DNA of 64,000 nt from Vibrio neonatus (GCF_024346975.1 NZ_AP024885.1:2480001-2544000), one strand, 5' to 3'; counted from the first letter of the stretch, positions 30,239 to 39,899 are shown. Made by a program: numbers and translations. The notes: a model not told the origin generated them from the letters alone.

Positions 30239-30595
30239 CGTCAGATACTCTTTTTAATTCATAAACCGAAAAATTTAGCAGGCAGTATACCATTACAAAC
30301 GTAGGATGCGAGATTGAGCCTAGGGTGATTGCTTTTTAAAAAGGAAACATAGATCACGAATACAGCACTATTCACTGCTTAGTTTTATAAATGAAACCTG
30401 AGCGCAACCAAATTGATCGTAAATTCACACCTTCTTTGAAATTTAATTACTCTTGCTGTATAAAAATCATCCGGATTCACCCATTAGAAGCCAGCATTGA
30501 AAAATTTATTTAACCTTTAAGTGCTTCAATTGAGGTAATCTGTAGTAAAATCACGTGAGTTAAAGTTATTTAAAATTAAACAACGAGGTCAAACT
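30239..30595. other. 357-base divergent intergenic region yibN / gpmM
   Basis: It must hold promoters for both directions. A plausible gpmM -10 is TAAAAT at 30546-30551, with no strong -35. I see no repeat, RNA gene or convincing operator. Confidence 0.45.
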
Positions 30596-32134
30596 ATGTC
30601 AGCTAAGAAGCCTATGGCTCTAGTGATCCTTGACGGTTACGGATACCGCAAAGATAAAGCCGATAACGCTATCGCAAATGCAAACACACCAATCCTAGAC
30701 AACCTAATTGCTACTCAGCCAAATACGCTTATCTCTGCTTCTGGCATTGACGTTGGCCTACCTGATGGTCAAATGGGTAACTCTGAAGTAGGTCACACCA
30801 ACATTGGTGCTGGTCGCGTGGTTTACCAAGATCTAACTCGTATTACTAAGTCAATTGCTGACAAAGAGTTCCAACAAAATGAAACTCTAGTTAACGCAAT
30901 GGATAAAGCTATCAAGTCTGGTAACGCTGTTCACATTCTAGGCCTAATGTCTCCAGGTGGCGTTCACAGCCATGAAGACCACATCTATGCCGCTGTTGAA
31001 ATGGCAGCAGAACGTGGCGCAGAAAAAATCTACCTACACTGTTTCCTAGACGGACGCGATACTCCACCTCGCTCTGCTGAAGGTTCACTACAACGCTTCC
31101 AAGCTCTATTTACTAAACTAGGTAAAGGTCGTATCGCCTCTCTTGTAGGCCGTTACTACGCAATGGATCGTGATAACAACTGGGATCGCGTTCAACAAGC
31201 TTATGACCTATTAACTGAAGCTAAATCTGACTTTACGTTCGATAACGCTGTCGCGGGTCTTGAAGCCGCTTATTCTCGTGATGAAAACGATGAATTTGTT
31301 AAACCAACTGAAATCAAAACAGCAACAGAAGAATCAGCCGCTATCGTTGATGGCGATGCGGTTATCTTCATGAACTACCGTGCTGACCGTGCTCGTGAAA
31401 TTACTCGTACTTTCGTACCTTCATTCGATAACTTCGAACGTAACGTATTCCCAGAAGTAGACTTTGTTATGCTGACTCAATACGCAGCAGACATCCCTCT
31501 ACTATGTGCATTCCCACCAGCATCTCTAGAAAACACTTACGGTGAGTGGTTATCTAAAGAAGGTAAAACTCAGCTACGTATCTCTGAAACAGAAAAATAC
31601 GCGCACGTTACTTTCTTCTTCAATGGCGGCATTGAAAACGAGTTTGCAGGTGAAGAGCGTCAACTTGTTGCTTCTCCAAAAGTGGCAACTTACGACCTAC
31701 AGCCTGAAATGAGCTCGCTAGAATTGACTGACAAGCTTGTAGCTGCGATTAAATCTGGCAAATACGATGCGATTGTTTGTAACTACCCTAACTGTGACAT
31801 GGTTGGTCACACTGGCGTTTACGATGCCGCAGTTAAAGCAAGTGAAGCTCTAGATGAGTGTATCGGTCGCGTAGTTGAAGCAATCAATGAAGTAGATGGT
31901 CAATTGCTAATTACAGCTGACCACGGTAACGCAGAAATGATGGTTAACCCTGAAACAGGTGGTATCCACACTGCACACACTAACCTTCCTGTTCCTTTGA
32001 TCTACGTTGGTAACAAAGACCTAGAATTCAAAGAAAACGGTAAGCTTTCAGATCTAGCACCAACTATGCTTGAGCTATCTGACATCGAAATCCCAGCAGA
32101 GATGTCTGGTCAGGTTCTTGTAAATCTGAAATAA
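30596..32134 (+). CDS. gpmM: 2,3-bisphosphoglycerate-independent phosphoglycerate mutase
   Basis: A 512-residue Mn2+-dependent enzyme of the alkaline phosphatase superfamily interconverting 3- and 2-phosphoglycerate. Asp13 in ILDGYG and Ser63 in [10 protein letters not shown] (the phosphoserine) are in place; [31 protein letters not shown] and [11 protein letters not shown] provide the other ligands. An AACGAGGT site precedes the ATG. envC follows after 65 bases that contain a perfect palindrome. Confidence 0.97.
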   Translation: MSAKKPMALVILDGYGYRKDKADNAIANANTPILDNLIATQPNTLISASGIDVGLPDGQMGNSEVGHTNIGAGRVVYQDLTRITKSIADKEFQQNETLVNAMDKAIKSGNAVHILGLMSPGGVHSHEDHIYAAVEMAAERGAEKIYLHCFLDGRDTPPRSAEGSLQRFQALFTKLGKGRIASLVGRYYAMDRDNNWDRVQQAYDLLTEAKSDFTFDNAVAGLEAAYSRDENDEFVKPTEIKTATEESAAIVDGDAVIFMNYRADRAREITRTFVPSFDNFERNVFPEVDFVMLTQYAADIPLLCAFPPASLENTYGEWLSKEGKTQLRISETEKYAHVTFFFNGGIENEFAGEERQLVASPKVATYDLQPEMSSLELTDKLVAAIKSGKYDAIVCNYPNCDMVGHTGVYDAAVKASEALDECIGRVVEAINEVDGQLLITADHGNAEMMVNPETGGIHTAHTNLPVPLIYVGNKDLEFKENGKLSDLAPTMLELSDIEIPAEMSGQVLVNLK

Positions 32135-32149
32135 TCTTTGCTAAGAACG

Positions 32150-32177
32150 CTTTGCTACAGTGTACACTGTAGCAAAG
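32150..32177. repeat. 28-base perfect palindrome between gpmM and envC
   Basis: Arms CTTTGCTACAGTGT and ACACTGTAGCAAAG are exact reverse complements with no loop. No T-run follows (AAAGCC), so it is not a standard terminator; it may be an RNA processing or partial-termination signal. Confidence 0.8.
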
Positions 32178-32199
32178 AAAGCCAAGTTAAAGATTTAGG

Positions 32200-33360
32200 A
32201 TGAATCTCATTCCTCAGAAAGTACCATTTTCGAAAAAATTAAACGCCAGTGTGCTATGCGCTGGCGTTTTGTTATACCTGTCGTCTTCGCTGTTTTTCTC
32301 GCCAAACGCAAATGCCAACCCTGAAGAATTAAAAGGGGTTAAAGGTGAGATTACTCGTCAACAAAAAAGCCTTTCTCATCAACAGAAAGAACTGGATAAA
32401 CTGCAAAAACGCTTAAAAACTGACGAACTCTCAATTGCCAATGCAAGTAAGAGCCTGACCCAGACTCGTTCATCATTAAAACGCTCAGAAGCCAACCTGA
32501 AAGTTTATGATAAACAGCATCAAGAATTATTAGATAAAACTCAGTCACAAGCTGAAGCGCTACAAAAGCTGGTTAAGTCTTACTACATGATGCACACCAG
32601 TGCTAAAATCGAGAGCTTTCTTAGCCATGAAAGCCCGGAAGAAAAAGACCGCATCAGCCAGTATTACCAACATCTGGCAAAGCAGCGCACCGCAACCATC
32701 ACTGAACTACAAAAAACCAACGCTCAGTTGGAACAAAAAAACCAACAGTTAGTGGCCGAACAACAACAAATCGAAGCCCTGCTAAGCAAACAAACCCAAC
32801 AACTTAAGAAACTGCGCACTTCACAAGCCAACAGAAAAAACACGGTAGCAAAAATTAAGCGCGGTATCGCAGGCGATCACGCCTACCTCAATGAGCTAAA
32901 ACGCAACGAAGCTAGACTTAAAGCCGAAATAGCCAAAGCGGCTAAGCGTAATTCTGTTCCTATGGATGGTTTAGCACGACGCAAAGGTCATCTACCTTGG
33001 CCAATCAAAGGCAAAGTTCTACACAGCTACGGCACTCGACAAAGCGGCCAAGTGTATTGGAAAGGCGTAGTGATTAGCGCCCAATATGAACAGCCAGTAA
33101 AAGCGGTTTATCCGGGTACTGTGGTATTTGCGGATTACTTACGTGGTTACGGCCTAGTGCTACTACTTGACCACGGTAAAGGCGACATGACGCTCTATGG
33201 GTACAACCAAGTATTGACCAAGAAAGAAGGTGATAAGGTTACGGCTGGAGAGACCATAGCTCTGGCCGGAGACACGGGTGGACGTTCGACTCCTTCCCTT
33301 TACTTTGAATTAAGGCGCAATAGTAAAACCCAAAACCCGCGCTATTGGTTGAAACACTAA
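32200..33360 (+). CDS. envC: Murein hydrolase activator EnvC
   Basis: A 386-residue periplasmic protein. A signal sequence (Lys-rich start, hydrophobic VLCAGVLLYLSSSLFF, cleavage near ANA) is followed by about 200 residues of coiled coil and a C-terminal LytM domain from WPIKGKVLHSYG. The LytM zinc ligands are degenerate: SLYFELR replaces the H-x-H strand, so, as in E. coli EnvC, it should activate AmiA/AmiB amidases at the septum instead of cutting murein itself. FtsEX is its expected partner. A terminator-like hairpin lies in its signal-sequence codons. Confidence 0.94.
   Translation: MNLIPQKVPFSKKLNASVLCAGVLLYLSSSLFFSPNANANPEELKGVKGEITRQQKSLSHQQKELDKLQKRLKTDELSIANASKSLTQTRSSLKRSEANLKVYDKQHQELLDKTQSQAEALQKLVKSYYMMHTSAKIESFLSHESPEEKDRISQYYQHLAKQRTATITELQKTNAQLEQKNQQLVAEQQQIEALLSKQTQQLKKLRTSQANRKNTVAKIKRGIAGDHAYLNELKRNEARLKAEIAKAAKRNSVPMDGLARRKGHLPWPIKGKVLHSYGTRQSGQVYWKGVVISAQYEQPVKAVYPGTVVFADYLRGYGLVLLLDHGKGDMTLYGYNQVLTKKEGDKVTAGETIALAGDTGGRSTPSLYFELRRNSKTQNPRYWLKH
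32241..32269 (+). terminator. Terminator-like hairpin inside the 5' coding region of envC
   Basis: AAACGCCAG and CTGGCGTTT (nine perfect pairs) flank an 11-base loop, and TTTTGTTAT follows. It lies 14-24 codons into envC. It could stop part of the transcription coming from gpmM or slow ribosomes on the signal sequence. Confidence 0.5.
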
Positions 33361-33400
33361 AGACAGAAACGCCAGCTTAAAGCTGGCGTTTCTGTCTTTA
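33358..33400. terminator. 43-base palindromic bidirectional terminator envC / zapB
   Basis: Two 21-base perfect arms (TAAAGACAGAAACGCCAGCTT and its complement) around a single A, starting at the envC stop codon itself. It separates the convergent envC and zapB genes. Confidence 0.85.
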
Positions 33401-33419
33401 GCAATTGGAAAAGTAAAAC

Positions 33420-33662
33420 TTATTCTACTTCTTCCATTTTGCCTAGCATGCTGCGAATGCGTTCTTGCCACGCATCATGCTCAGCTTGAACTTGTTGTGC
33501 ACGCTGTTCAGTTTCAACTTTCTCGTTGCGTAGTTGCTCAGCTTCATTAGCAAGGCTTTGCTTCTGCTCTTTCAGTTCTTCAACTTCCATTTGTAACAGA
33601 GTAATTGTATCTACCGCTGTCTGCACTTTGGCTTCTAGTTTTTCTAACACTTCTAAAGACAT
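33420..33662 (-). CDS. zapB: Cell division protein ZapB
   Basis: An 80-residue, almost wholly coiled-coil protein (heptads through [20 protein letters not shown] and [20 protein letters not shown]). ZapB joins ZapA at the Z-ring and helps link it to MatP and the terminus. As in E. coli it neighbours glpX, here divergently. Confidence 0.93.
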   Translation of the reverse strand: MSLEVLEKLEAKVQTAVDTITLLQMEVEELKEQKQSLANEAEQLRNEKVETEQRAQQVQAEHDAWQERIRSMLGKMEEVE

Positions 33663-33973
33663 GTTGGCCTACCTAATTCGTTATCCATATATAAAGACTG
33701 ACTTCTCAACCATTCTACCCACACGCATGTATATAAACACACCTAAAAATTTAATTCTGGTTTAAATGGACAAAAAAAACACGATTCTAATCAAATTTTG
33801 ACAATCACAAACCATTCCTCATCATTCTTCTCGCTGTCGACGAAACAAAATCGATAAATATTCAAGAAGGGGAATAAACTTGAGCAAATCACGCAAACGT
33901 TTACGTAAAGATATGATAGAATCTCGGCGATTTTTTGAACCCTTTATGTGAACCCCCCTCAATTGGAGTCGAT
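33663..33973. other. 311-base divergent intergenic region zapB / glpX
   Basis: AT-rich region with promoters for both genes. The plus-strand half carries a near-perfect PurR-type operator at 33891-33906 and candidate -10 hexamers TATGAT (33912) or TAGAAT (33917). Nothing else is recognised. Confidence 0.5.
33891..33906. promoter_or_regulatory. PurR-like operator upstream of glpX
   Basis: ACGCAAACGTTTACGT matches the E. coli PurR consensus ACGCAAACGTTTNCGT at every specified position. It overlaps the probable -35 region of glpX, a position for repression. Another LacI-family regulator could also use it. Confidence 0.55.
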
Positions 33974-34981
33974 ATGAAACGCGATTTAGCAATAGCATTT
34001 TCTCGTGTAACAGAAGGCGCAGCTCTAGCTGGTTATAAGTGGCTTGGACGCGGAGACAAAAACGCGGCAGATGGTGCGGCTGTTGAAGTTATGCGTACCC
34101 TACTGAACAAAACTGAAATTAGCGGTGAAATTGTTATTGGTGAAGGTGAAATCGATGACGCACCTATGCTGTACATTGGCGAGATGGTCGGTGTTGGTGG
34201 TGATGCTGTTGATATCGCAGTTGATCCTATAGAGGGAACTCGCATGACGGCTATGGGGCAATCCAATGCCTTAGCAGTACTTGCGGCAGGTGAAAAAGGC
34301 AGCTTCCTTAAAGCACCTGATATGTACATGGAAAAACTGGTTGTCGGCCCTGGCGCAAAAGGTCACATTGACCTGACTAAACCACTTGCTGAAAACCTAG
34401 TTAATGTAGCAAAAGCACTAGGTAAATCTCTGCATGAGCTAACTGTGATTACACTGGCAAAACCTCGTCACGATAAAGTGATTAAAGAGATGCAAGAGAT
34501 GGGCGTGCGTGTATTCGCTGTGCCAGACGGCGATGTAGCGGCTTCTATTTTAACCTGTATGCCAGACAGTGAAGTGGACATGATGTACTGCATTGGCGGC
34601 GCACCAGAAGGTGTTGTTTCAGCTGCGGTTATCCGCGCTCTAGACGGTGACATGCAAGGTCGCCTTCTTCCTCGTCATGAAGTAAAAGGCGATGATGCAG
34701 AAACTCGCGCTCACGGTGAAGAAGAGTTAAAACGTTGCGCTGAAATGGGCGTTGAAGCTAACGTGGTATTGGCTTTGTCTGATATGGCAAGCAGTGACAA
34801 TGTACTTTTTGCTGCTACAGGTATCACCAAAGGTGACTTGCTAGAAGGCATTACTCGTCAAGGCAATATCGCTACTACAGAAACGCTATTGATTAGAGGC
34901 CGTTGTCGTACAATCCGTCGCATCAAGTCTATTCATTACCTTGAGCGTAAAGACGACGAAGTTAAAGGTCATATCCTATAA
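33974..34981 (+). CDS. glpX: Class II fructose-1,6-bisphosphatase GlpX
   Basis: From ATG 33974 (GGAG upstream) the product has 335 residues starting MKRDLAIAFSRVTEGAALAG, matching E. coli GlpX. It hydrolyses fructose-1,6-bisphosphate in gluconeogenesis. Metal-binding blocks are IGEGEIDDAPML and VDPIEGTRMTA; YCIGGAPEGVVSAA and FAATGITKGDLL follow. glpK and glpF, its operon partners in E. coli, are absent here. Confidence 0.96.
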   Translation: MKRDLAIAFSRVTEGAALAGYKWLGRGDKNAADGAAVEVMRTLLNKTEISGEIVIGEGEIDDAPMLYIGEMVGVGGDAVDIAVDPIEGTRMTAMGQSNALAVLAAGEKGSFLKAPDMYMEKLVVGPGAKGHIDLTKPLAENLVNVAKALGKSLHELTVITLAKPRHDKVIKEMQEMGVRVFAVPDGDVAASILTCMPDSEVDMMYCIGGAPEGVVSAAVIRALDGDMQGRLLPRHEVKGDDAETRAHGEEELKRCAEMGVEANVVLALSDMASSDNVLFAATGITKGDLLEGITRQGNIATTETLLIRGRCRTIRRIKSIHYLERKDDEVKGHIL

Positions 34982-34996
34982 CTCACACCTACTAGC

Positions 34997-35025
34997 AAAA
35001 AACGCAGCCTCGGCTGCGTTTTTTA
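34997..35025. terminator. Bidirectional terminator glpX / DUF805 gene
   Basis: AAAAAACGCAGCC-TCG-GGCTGCGTTTTTT, a near-perfect stem with A and T flanks between two convergent genes. Confidence 0.9.
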
Positions 35026-35445
35026 TTACTGGTAAGCTTCCCCGTAATCATTCTTACCATCACTGCCCTTTAACAAGCCACATTCCACCAAAATCCAAAC
35101 CCCACATATCAGAGCAATCAGTGACAAGATTCGAGAAACACCATCACCGGTTTCGGCCTGCGCAGAAAATGGCACTAATAAGCGGCCAATAATCAATGGG
35201 ATACTCAGCAATAAAAAGCGGTTTGATTTGTTGCGATCGTGCCAACGTTTAGCGGTTATCGCCAAATCTGGATAAAACAAGATCAGTGATAAAACTGGAA
35301 TCGCATACAGCGCCATCCCCGGAGATATATGCGCTAACATAGAGCCAACCGCAGACAGGAATAAATAGTAACTAATGTTCCAAATCCAAAACTGCTTTCG
35401 CCCTATGCGTCCATCAAATGAAAATAATAAAAATTTATAGTCCAT
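35026..35445 (-). CDS. DUF805 family inner-membrane protein
   Basis: A 139-residue protein with four hydrophobic segments and the DUF805 hallmarks: FSFDGRIGRKQFWIW at the N-terminus, AITAKRWHDRNKS after the second membrane pair and a short polar tail KGSDGKNDYGEAYQ. E. coli YhaH/YhaI are relatives. Function unknown. The next gene on this strand starts nine bases upstream, suggesting a two-gene operon. Confidence 0.85.
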   Translation of the reverse strand: MDYKFLLFSFDGRIGRKQFWIWNISYYLFLSAVGSMLAHISPGMALYAIPVLSLILFYPDLAITAKRWHDRNKSNRFLLLSIPLIIGRLLVPFSAQAETGDGVSRILSLIALICGVWILVECGLLKGSDGKNDYGEAYQ

Positions 35446-35454
35446 TGCTCATTC

Positions 35455-35805
35455 CTAAAGATTACATTGTCTGTGAAAGCACTCTTGGTCCATCTCACGG
35501 ATATTGACACTCAAACTGCCTACCCAACTGGCTTGTTCTACTAGCAATTGAAAAATGCTCTCAGACAATGCTTTTTTCTGCTCTATGCTACGCCCTTCAA
35601 TGAGTTCGATGCTAACATGGATAAAGTTATGTTGATCTTCACTCTCACCAATCAACCATAGATGCGTTCGTAAGGTGCGAGAACGAATTGAATTACACTC
35701 AAACAATTCACTATCAATCATAATTTGATGCATGTCTTGCAGCACACTATGAATATTCAATCGCCCTTCTAGAGCATCGCTGTACTCCATAACTAAATTA
35801 GGCAT
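35455..35805 (-). CDS. CHMI-like tautomerase (5-carboxymethyl-2-hydroxymuconate isomerase family)
   Basis: I take ATG 35805, giving 116 residues beginning MPNLVMEYSDAL; after Met removal Pro1 would be the catalytic base, as in the tautomerase superfamily. The frame extends 18 codons further upstream, but that part has no family similarity. Homologues such as HpaF work in homoprotocatechuate breakdown, but no other hpa genes are near, so the substrate is unclear. The DUF805 gene follows. Confidence 0.75.
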   Translation of the reverse strand: MPNLVMEYSDALEGRLNIHSVLQDMHQIMIDSELFECNSIRSRTLRTHLWLIGESEDQHNFIHVSIELIEGRSIEQKKALSESIFQLLVEQASWVGSLSVNIREMDQECFHRQCNL

Positions 35806-36033
35806 AACAAACACTTCCTTGAAATAAAACCTCATCCTGATGAGGTATAAACCATACACTAAACGCCGCCTACGGCAGTCAATTTCCCTTTATTTTTGCC
35901 AATGAGATCACCTCACACTTTTTGCTTACAAACTGAGCTGAATAAGAAATCATTGCTTCCATGATCTATAGACTTTTATCTGTTATATTGATCCACAGCG
36001 TATATTTTTTACTAATTTAGAAGGGAGTATTTT

Positions 36034-36807
36034 ATGCGTCATCCTGTAGTTATGGGAAACTGGAAACTAAACGGTTCCAAAGAAATGGTAGTAGATCTAC
36101 TAACTGGCTTGAATGCTGAACTTGAAGGCGTAACAGGTGTTGATGTAGCAGTGGCTCCGCCAGCGCTATTCATTGACCTTGCAGAACGTACTTTAACGGA
36201 CGCAGGTAGTGCAATCATCCTTGGTGCACAAAACACAGATATTAATAACCAAGGTGCTTTCACAGGCGACACTTCACCAGCGATGCTAAAAGAGTTTGGG
36301 GCAACTCACATCATCATTGGTCACTCAGAGCGTCGTGAATACCACAAAGAGTCAGACGAGTTCGTAGCACAAAAATTCGCTTTCCTAAAAGAAAATGGCT
36401 TAACTCCTGTACTATGTATCGGTGAGACTGAAGCTCAAAACGAAGCAGGCGAAACTGAATCTGTATGTGCACGTCAAATTGACGCTGTTATCAACCTACT
36501 AGGCGCAGAAGCACTTAACGGTGCAATCATTGCTTATGAACCAATCTGGGCTATCGGCACAGGTAAAGCAGCAACAGCTGATGATGCACAGCGCATCCAC
36601 GCTTCTATCCGTGCTCACATCGCTGAAAAGAACGCAGATGTCGCTAAGAACATCGTGATTCAATACGGCGGTTCTGTGAAACCAGATAATGCTGCAGCTT
36701 ACTTTGCTCAACCAGACATCGATGGTGCTCTAGTTGGTGGCGCTGCACTTGATGCGAAAAGCTTTGCCGCTATCGCTAAAGCAGCCGCAGTTGCTAAAGC
36801 ACAATAA
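36034..36807 (+). CDS. tpiA: Triosephosphate isomerase
   Basis: A 257-residue TIM barrel interconverting DHAP and glyceraldehyde-3-phosphate. GNWKLNGS holds the catalytic Lys, [10 protein letters not shown] the electrophilic His, [14 protein letters not shown] the catalytic Glu, and QYGGSVKP plus [11 protein letters not shown] the phosphate grip. GAAGGGAG-type ribosome binding site precedes the ATG. pfkA lies convergently downstream. Confidence 0.98.
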   Translation: MRHPVVMGNWKLNGSKEMVVDLLTGLNAELEGVTGVDVAVAPPALFIDLAERTLTDAGSAIILGAQNTDINNQGAFTGDTSPAMLKEFGATHIIIGHSERREYHKESDEFVAQKFAFLKENGLTPVLCIGETEAQNEAGETESVCARQIDAVINLLGAEALNGAIIAYEPIWAIGTGKAATADDAQRIHASIRAHIAEKNADVAKNIVIQYGGSVKPDNAAAYFAQPDIDGALVGGAALDAKSFAAIAKAAAVAKAQ

Positions 36808-36855
36808 TCGTCTTAATGGACTGTCTTGATTGGCAGTCTTAATTGACAAAAGTAC

Positions 36856-36881
36856 AAAGGTCAGCTTCGGCTGGCCTTTTT
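36856..36881 (+). terminator. Rho-independent terminator after tpiA
   Basis: AAAGGTCAGC-TTCG-GCTGGCCTTT with a stable TTCG loop (one G-T pair), followed by a T-run. Confidence 0.85.
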
Positions 36882-36901
36882 CGTTTTGGTGCTATACAAA
36901 A

Positions 36902-36932
36902 CAAAAAAAACGCTACCAAAGGCAGCGTTTTT
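36902..36932 (-). terminator. Rho-independent terminator of pfkA
   Basis: On the minus strand AAAAACGCTGCC-TTT-GGTAGCGTTTTTTTT, 27 bases after the pfkA stop. Confidence 0.85.
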
Positions 36933-36958
36933 CACTGAATAATTTCTATGTGGCTTGC

Positions 36959-37921
36959 TTAGAAAAGCTCATCCGCAACCATGTAAAGATCATTACGCAC
37001 TGGACGACGCATATTTTCAATTGCATCGATAATGTCGTGATGAACCAACTCTTCTTTTTGGATACCCACACAACGTCCACCATGACCTTCTAGAAGAAGG
37101 TGTACAGCGTAGTTACCCATGCGAGAGGCCAAGATACGGTCAAATGCAGTAGGACGACCGCCACGTTGGATATGACCAAGAACCGTAGCACGAGTCTCAC
37201 GTCCAGTCGCTGCTTCAATATCTTTTGCCAAATCATTGGCATCAAACATCAATTCAGTCAAAGCAATGATTGCATGCTTCTTGCCTTTTTTGATGCCTTC
37301 TTCAATATTAGCAATCAGCTCTTCTTTGCTCCATTGACGCTCAGGAGTGATGATGTATTCACAACCACCCGCAATAGCAGACATTAGAGTCAAATCACCA
37401 CAATGGCGACCCATGATCTCAACGATAGAGATACGTTGGTGAGAAGATGAAGTATCACGTAGGCGGTCAATCGCATCAATAACGGTATTAAGCGCCGTTA
37501 AGTAACCAATAGTGTAGTCTGTACCAGCAATATCATTATCGATAGTGCCCGGCAGACCGATACATGGGTAACCCATTTCAGTCAGCTTCTTCGCCCCCAT
37601 GTAAGAGCCATCACCACCAACAACCACTAGTGCCTCGATACCATGTTCTTTTAGGTTTTCGATAGCTTTAGCACGCACTTCTTCGTCTTTAAACTCCGGA
37701 AAACGAGCTGAACCTAGGAATGTACCGCCTTTATTGATCACATCCGATACACTCGAACGATCTAATTTTTCGATGCGGTTTTCATACAAGCCTTGGTAGC
37801 CATCGTAGATGCCATAAACCTCAACACCTTTTGACAACGCTGTACGTACAACCCCTCGTACCGCAGCATTCATACCTGGTGCGTCACCACCACTTGTTAG
37901 TACACCAATTTTTTTAATCAT
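36959..37921 (-). CDS. pfkA: ATP-dependent 6-phosphofructokinase
   Basis: From ATG 37921 (GAGGGG upstream) the product has 320 residues, as in E. coli PfkA I; a four-codon extension is unlikely. ATP-binding [18 protein letters not shown] and [11 protein letters not shown], the catalytic Asp in [16 protein letters not shown], and fructose-6-phosphate residues in [11 protein letters not shown] and [14 protein letters not shown] are present. It phosphorylates fructose-6-phosphate in glycolysis. Confidence 0.98.
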   Translation of the reverse strand: MIKKIGVLTSGGDAPGMNAAVRGVVRTALSKGVEVYGIYDGYQGLYENRIEKLDRSSVSDVINKGGTFLGSARFPEFKDEEVRAKAIENLKEHGIEALVVVGGDGSYMGAKKLTEMGYPCIGLPGTIDNDIAGTDYTIGYLTALNTVIDAIDRLRDTSSSHQRISIVEIMGRHCGDLTLMSAIAGGCEYIITPERQWSKEELIANIEEGIKKGKKHAIIALTELMFDANDLAKDIEAATGRETRATVLGHIQRGGRPTAFDRILASRMGNYAVHLLLEGHGGRCVGIQKEELVHHDIIDAIENMRRPVRNDLYMVADELF

Positions 37922-38181
37922 GTTGCCCCTCATTATTGGGATAGATCTAATTTATATTTTAATTTTAAGTGCCTTGTCATCGGCAAGAATTCTATCAGTC
38001 TCACTCAAGCCCCCTTCTGGCTGTATTGAGCAAAACTACAAATCTTTCTCTTAATTAGAGTATTACAGTTTCCTGCAAAGTTAAGGTTGATTCAAATCAG
38101 AATCCGAAAACTTAACTTTCACCCTTCAAGATAGCGAATTTTAACTAAATCTCATAAACAATTCGTTGCAGTCCGATATGG

Positions 38182-39078
38182 TTATTTGTCCTGCCTCTCG
38201 TATTTAGCAATCACAGAAAGTGGATCTTGATGAATCAGCACATCACACCCCTCAAAATGTTGCTTTAGTTTATCTTCAACTTCATCCGCTATGTTATGAG
38301 CATCTATTAAAGGAAGCTGATCATCAAGTTCGAGATGTAACTGTATAAAACGAGTCGGCCCAGACTGACGAGTTCTCAAGTCATGAATGCCGTATACCCT
38401 ATCTACTGAACTGGCGATTTCTTCAATCTCAATTAACTCAGAATCCGGTAATTGACGGTCTAATAAAGACTGCACAGCCTCAACAATCATCTTAAACGCA
38501 CTCACTAAGATGAATACGCCAATACCTATCGCAAAGATGGCATCCGCTTGAGTAAATCCATACATGCTCAATATCAATGCCACTAAAATTGCGCCATTCA
38601 TATAAAGGTCAGTTTGATAATGCAGGGAATCTGCGGCGATGGCTTGGCTACCCGTTTGACGAACGACATATTTTTGGAAAGTTACCAGACCAAAGGTAAT
38701 CAGCATGGCAAACAAGCTGACATAAATACCCAGTTCAGGTTGGTTGAGTGCTTCTGGACGGAAAAAACGTTCAAAACCGCTCAATATCAAGAAGAATGCC
38801 GAGCCAGAAATAAACATAGATTGTGCAAGCGCGGCTAATGATTCAGCCTTACCATGACCAAAAGTATACTCATCATCCGCCGGTTGCAGGGCGTACTTGA
38901 GTACCACTAAATTGATTGAAGAAGCGGCAATATCCAGTAATGAATCGACCACTGAGGCTAATAAACTCACCGAGCCTGTTACCCACCAAATCGCTATCTT
39001 TACTACCAAGAGCAAAGTTGCAACCAATGTGGCAGACCACGCAGCAATCGTAACTAATTTCTTATATCGTGGGTTCAT
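38182..39078 (-). CDS. fieF: Cation-efflux pump FieF (YiiP family)
   Basis: From ATG 39078 the product has 298 residues, aligning from [14 protein letters not shown] with E. coli FieF. A six-helix CDF transporter exporting Zn2+, Fe2+ or Cd2+ for protons. Transport-site residues are in [16 protein letters not shown] and [33 protein letters not shown] is the family block; the C-terminal domain has [20 protein letters not shown]. As in E. coli it lies in the cpx/pfkA neighbourhood. Confidence 0.95.
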   Translation of the reverse strand: MNPRYKKLVTIAAWSATLVATLLLVVKIAIWWVTGSVSLLASVVDSLLDIAASSINLVVLKYALQPADDEYTFGHGKAESLAALAQSMFISGSAFFLILSGFERFFRPEALNQPELGIYVSLFAMLITFGLVTFQKYVVRQTGSQAIAADSLHYQTDLYMNGAILVALILSMYGFTQADAIFAIGIGVFILVSAFKMIVEAVQSLLDRQLPDSELIEIEEIASSVDRVYGIHDLRTRQSGPTRFIQLHLELDDQLPLIDAHNIADEVEDKLKQHFEGCDVLIHQDPLSVIAKYERQDK

Positions 39079-39168
39079 AATCTTTATTGCAGTAAATTTG
39101 CACAAAGTATACACCGAAATATAACATCGATGTAATCCCAGATAGAGGATAAGTGGAAGGAAAAGAGA

Positions 39169-39321
39169 ATGAAAAAGTGGCTACTTAATCTAATAAAACA
39201 ATATGATAGGTGGTGTGAGAGCTTAGGTTTAACCCCAGAAAATAGGCGTAGCTGCGTGCCTTATCGCCGCGATCCTGCAACCACTAAAGCGAACACTACC
39301 AACAAAAAACGCAGCCTATAA
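39169..39321 (+). CDS. Small hypothetical protein (50 aa, DUF5363-like)
   Basis: ATG 39169 is preceded by GGAAGGAAAAGAG and opens 50 codons: [20 protein letters not shown], then [16 protein letters not shown] and a polar tail. A short amphipathic N-terminal helix and two Cys are visible. It resembles small vibrio proteins classed as DUF5363 as I remember them; no function known. It is divergent from fieF, and its last codons form the left arm of the terminator. Confidence 0.65.
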   Translation: MKKWLLNLIKQYDRWCESLGLTPENRRSCVPYRRDPATTKANTTNKKRSL

Positions 39322-39335
39322 CGGCTACGTTTTTA
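39304..39335. terminator. Terminator overlapping the end of the 50-aa ORF
   Basis: AAAAAACGCAGCC-TATAA-CGGCTACGTTTTT, with one mismatch in the stem. It includes the stop codon in its loop. Confidence 0.7.
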
Positions 39336-39386
39336 TTGGCAGAAGTACGAAACTTCAAAGAAAATCTAGGCTATCTCATCATTAGC

Positions 39387-39899
39387 TTATTGGTTGTCTT
39401 TTTTAGCCATTTTCTTTTCCATTTTCTTCTGCATTTTTTGCTCACATTTTTGTGCTTTTTCGGCTCTCTTCTCTACCAGCTGTTGCTTTTGCTCAGCAGT
39501 AAGAACACTCATCATGCGATGCGTAGTGCGCATTTTTTCTACTTTCATGGCCGTACGCTCAGCCACCATTGAAGAGGCTAGCTCTTTGGCTTTTGCTTCA
39601 TCAAAATCAGCGGCAAGAACCAATTGTTGCTCTTGATCTTTCATCGCTTTCATTTGCTGACGCTTGCTCTCACCTTGAGCTTTTTTCGAGGCACGCACTT
39701 CATCACGAATGGTTTTTAGTTCTGTTTTTTGTGCATCGGTTAAATTAAGTCCACGAAATTCGTTTTTACCGTGCATTTGACCGCTACACTCTTTAGCGCC
39801 TTTATCGCCGCCTTTTTTGCCGTTAGCCAGTACAGCAGTGCTACCAAATGCCAAAGGAACCATCATTGCTACTGCTAACCATTTTTTATTCATTGTCAT
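39387..39899 (-). CDS. cpxP: CpxP-like periplasmic adaptor protein
   Basis: A 170-residue helical periplasmic protein with a signal peptide ending FGSTAVLANG. Two LTxxQ motifs, LNLTDAQKTEL and VLTAEQKQQL, define the CpxP/Spy family. It is Lys/Met/Gln-rich with a basic tail. CpxP binds CpxA and lowers Cpx signalling, and delivers misfolded proteins to DegP. It is divergent from cpxRA with CpxR boxes in the gap, as in E. coli. Confidence 0.9.
   Translation of the reverse strand: MTMNKKWLAVAMMVPLAFGSTAVLANGKKGGDKGAKECSGQMHGKNEFRGLNLTDAQKTELKTIRDEVRASKKAQGESKRQQMKAMKDQEQQLVLAADFDEAKAKELASSMVAERTAMKVEKMRTTHRMMSVLTAEQKQQLVEKRAEKAQKCEQKMQKKMEKKMAKKDNQ

Noticed and set aside
25628..30480. Shared ATCATCCGGATT upstream of groESL and gpmM as a common operator
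   Set aside because: A 12-base coincidence is expected many times in a window of this size, and the two positions relative to promoters differ.
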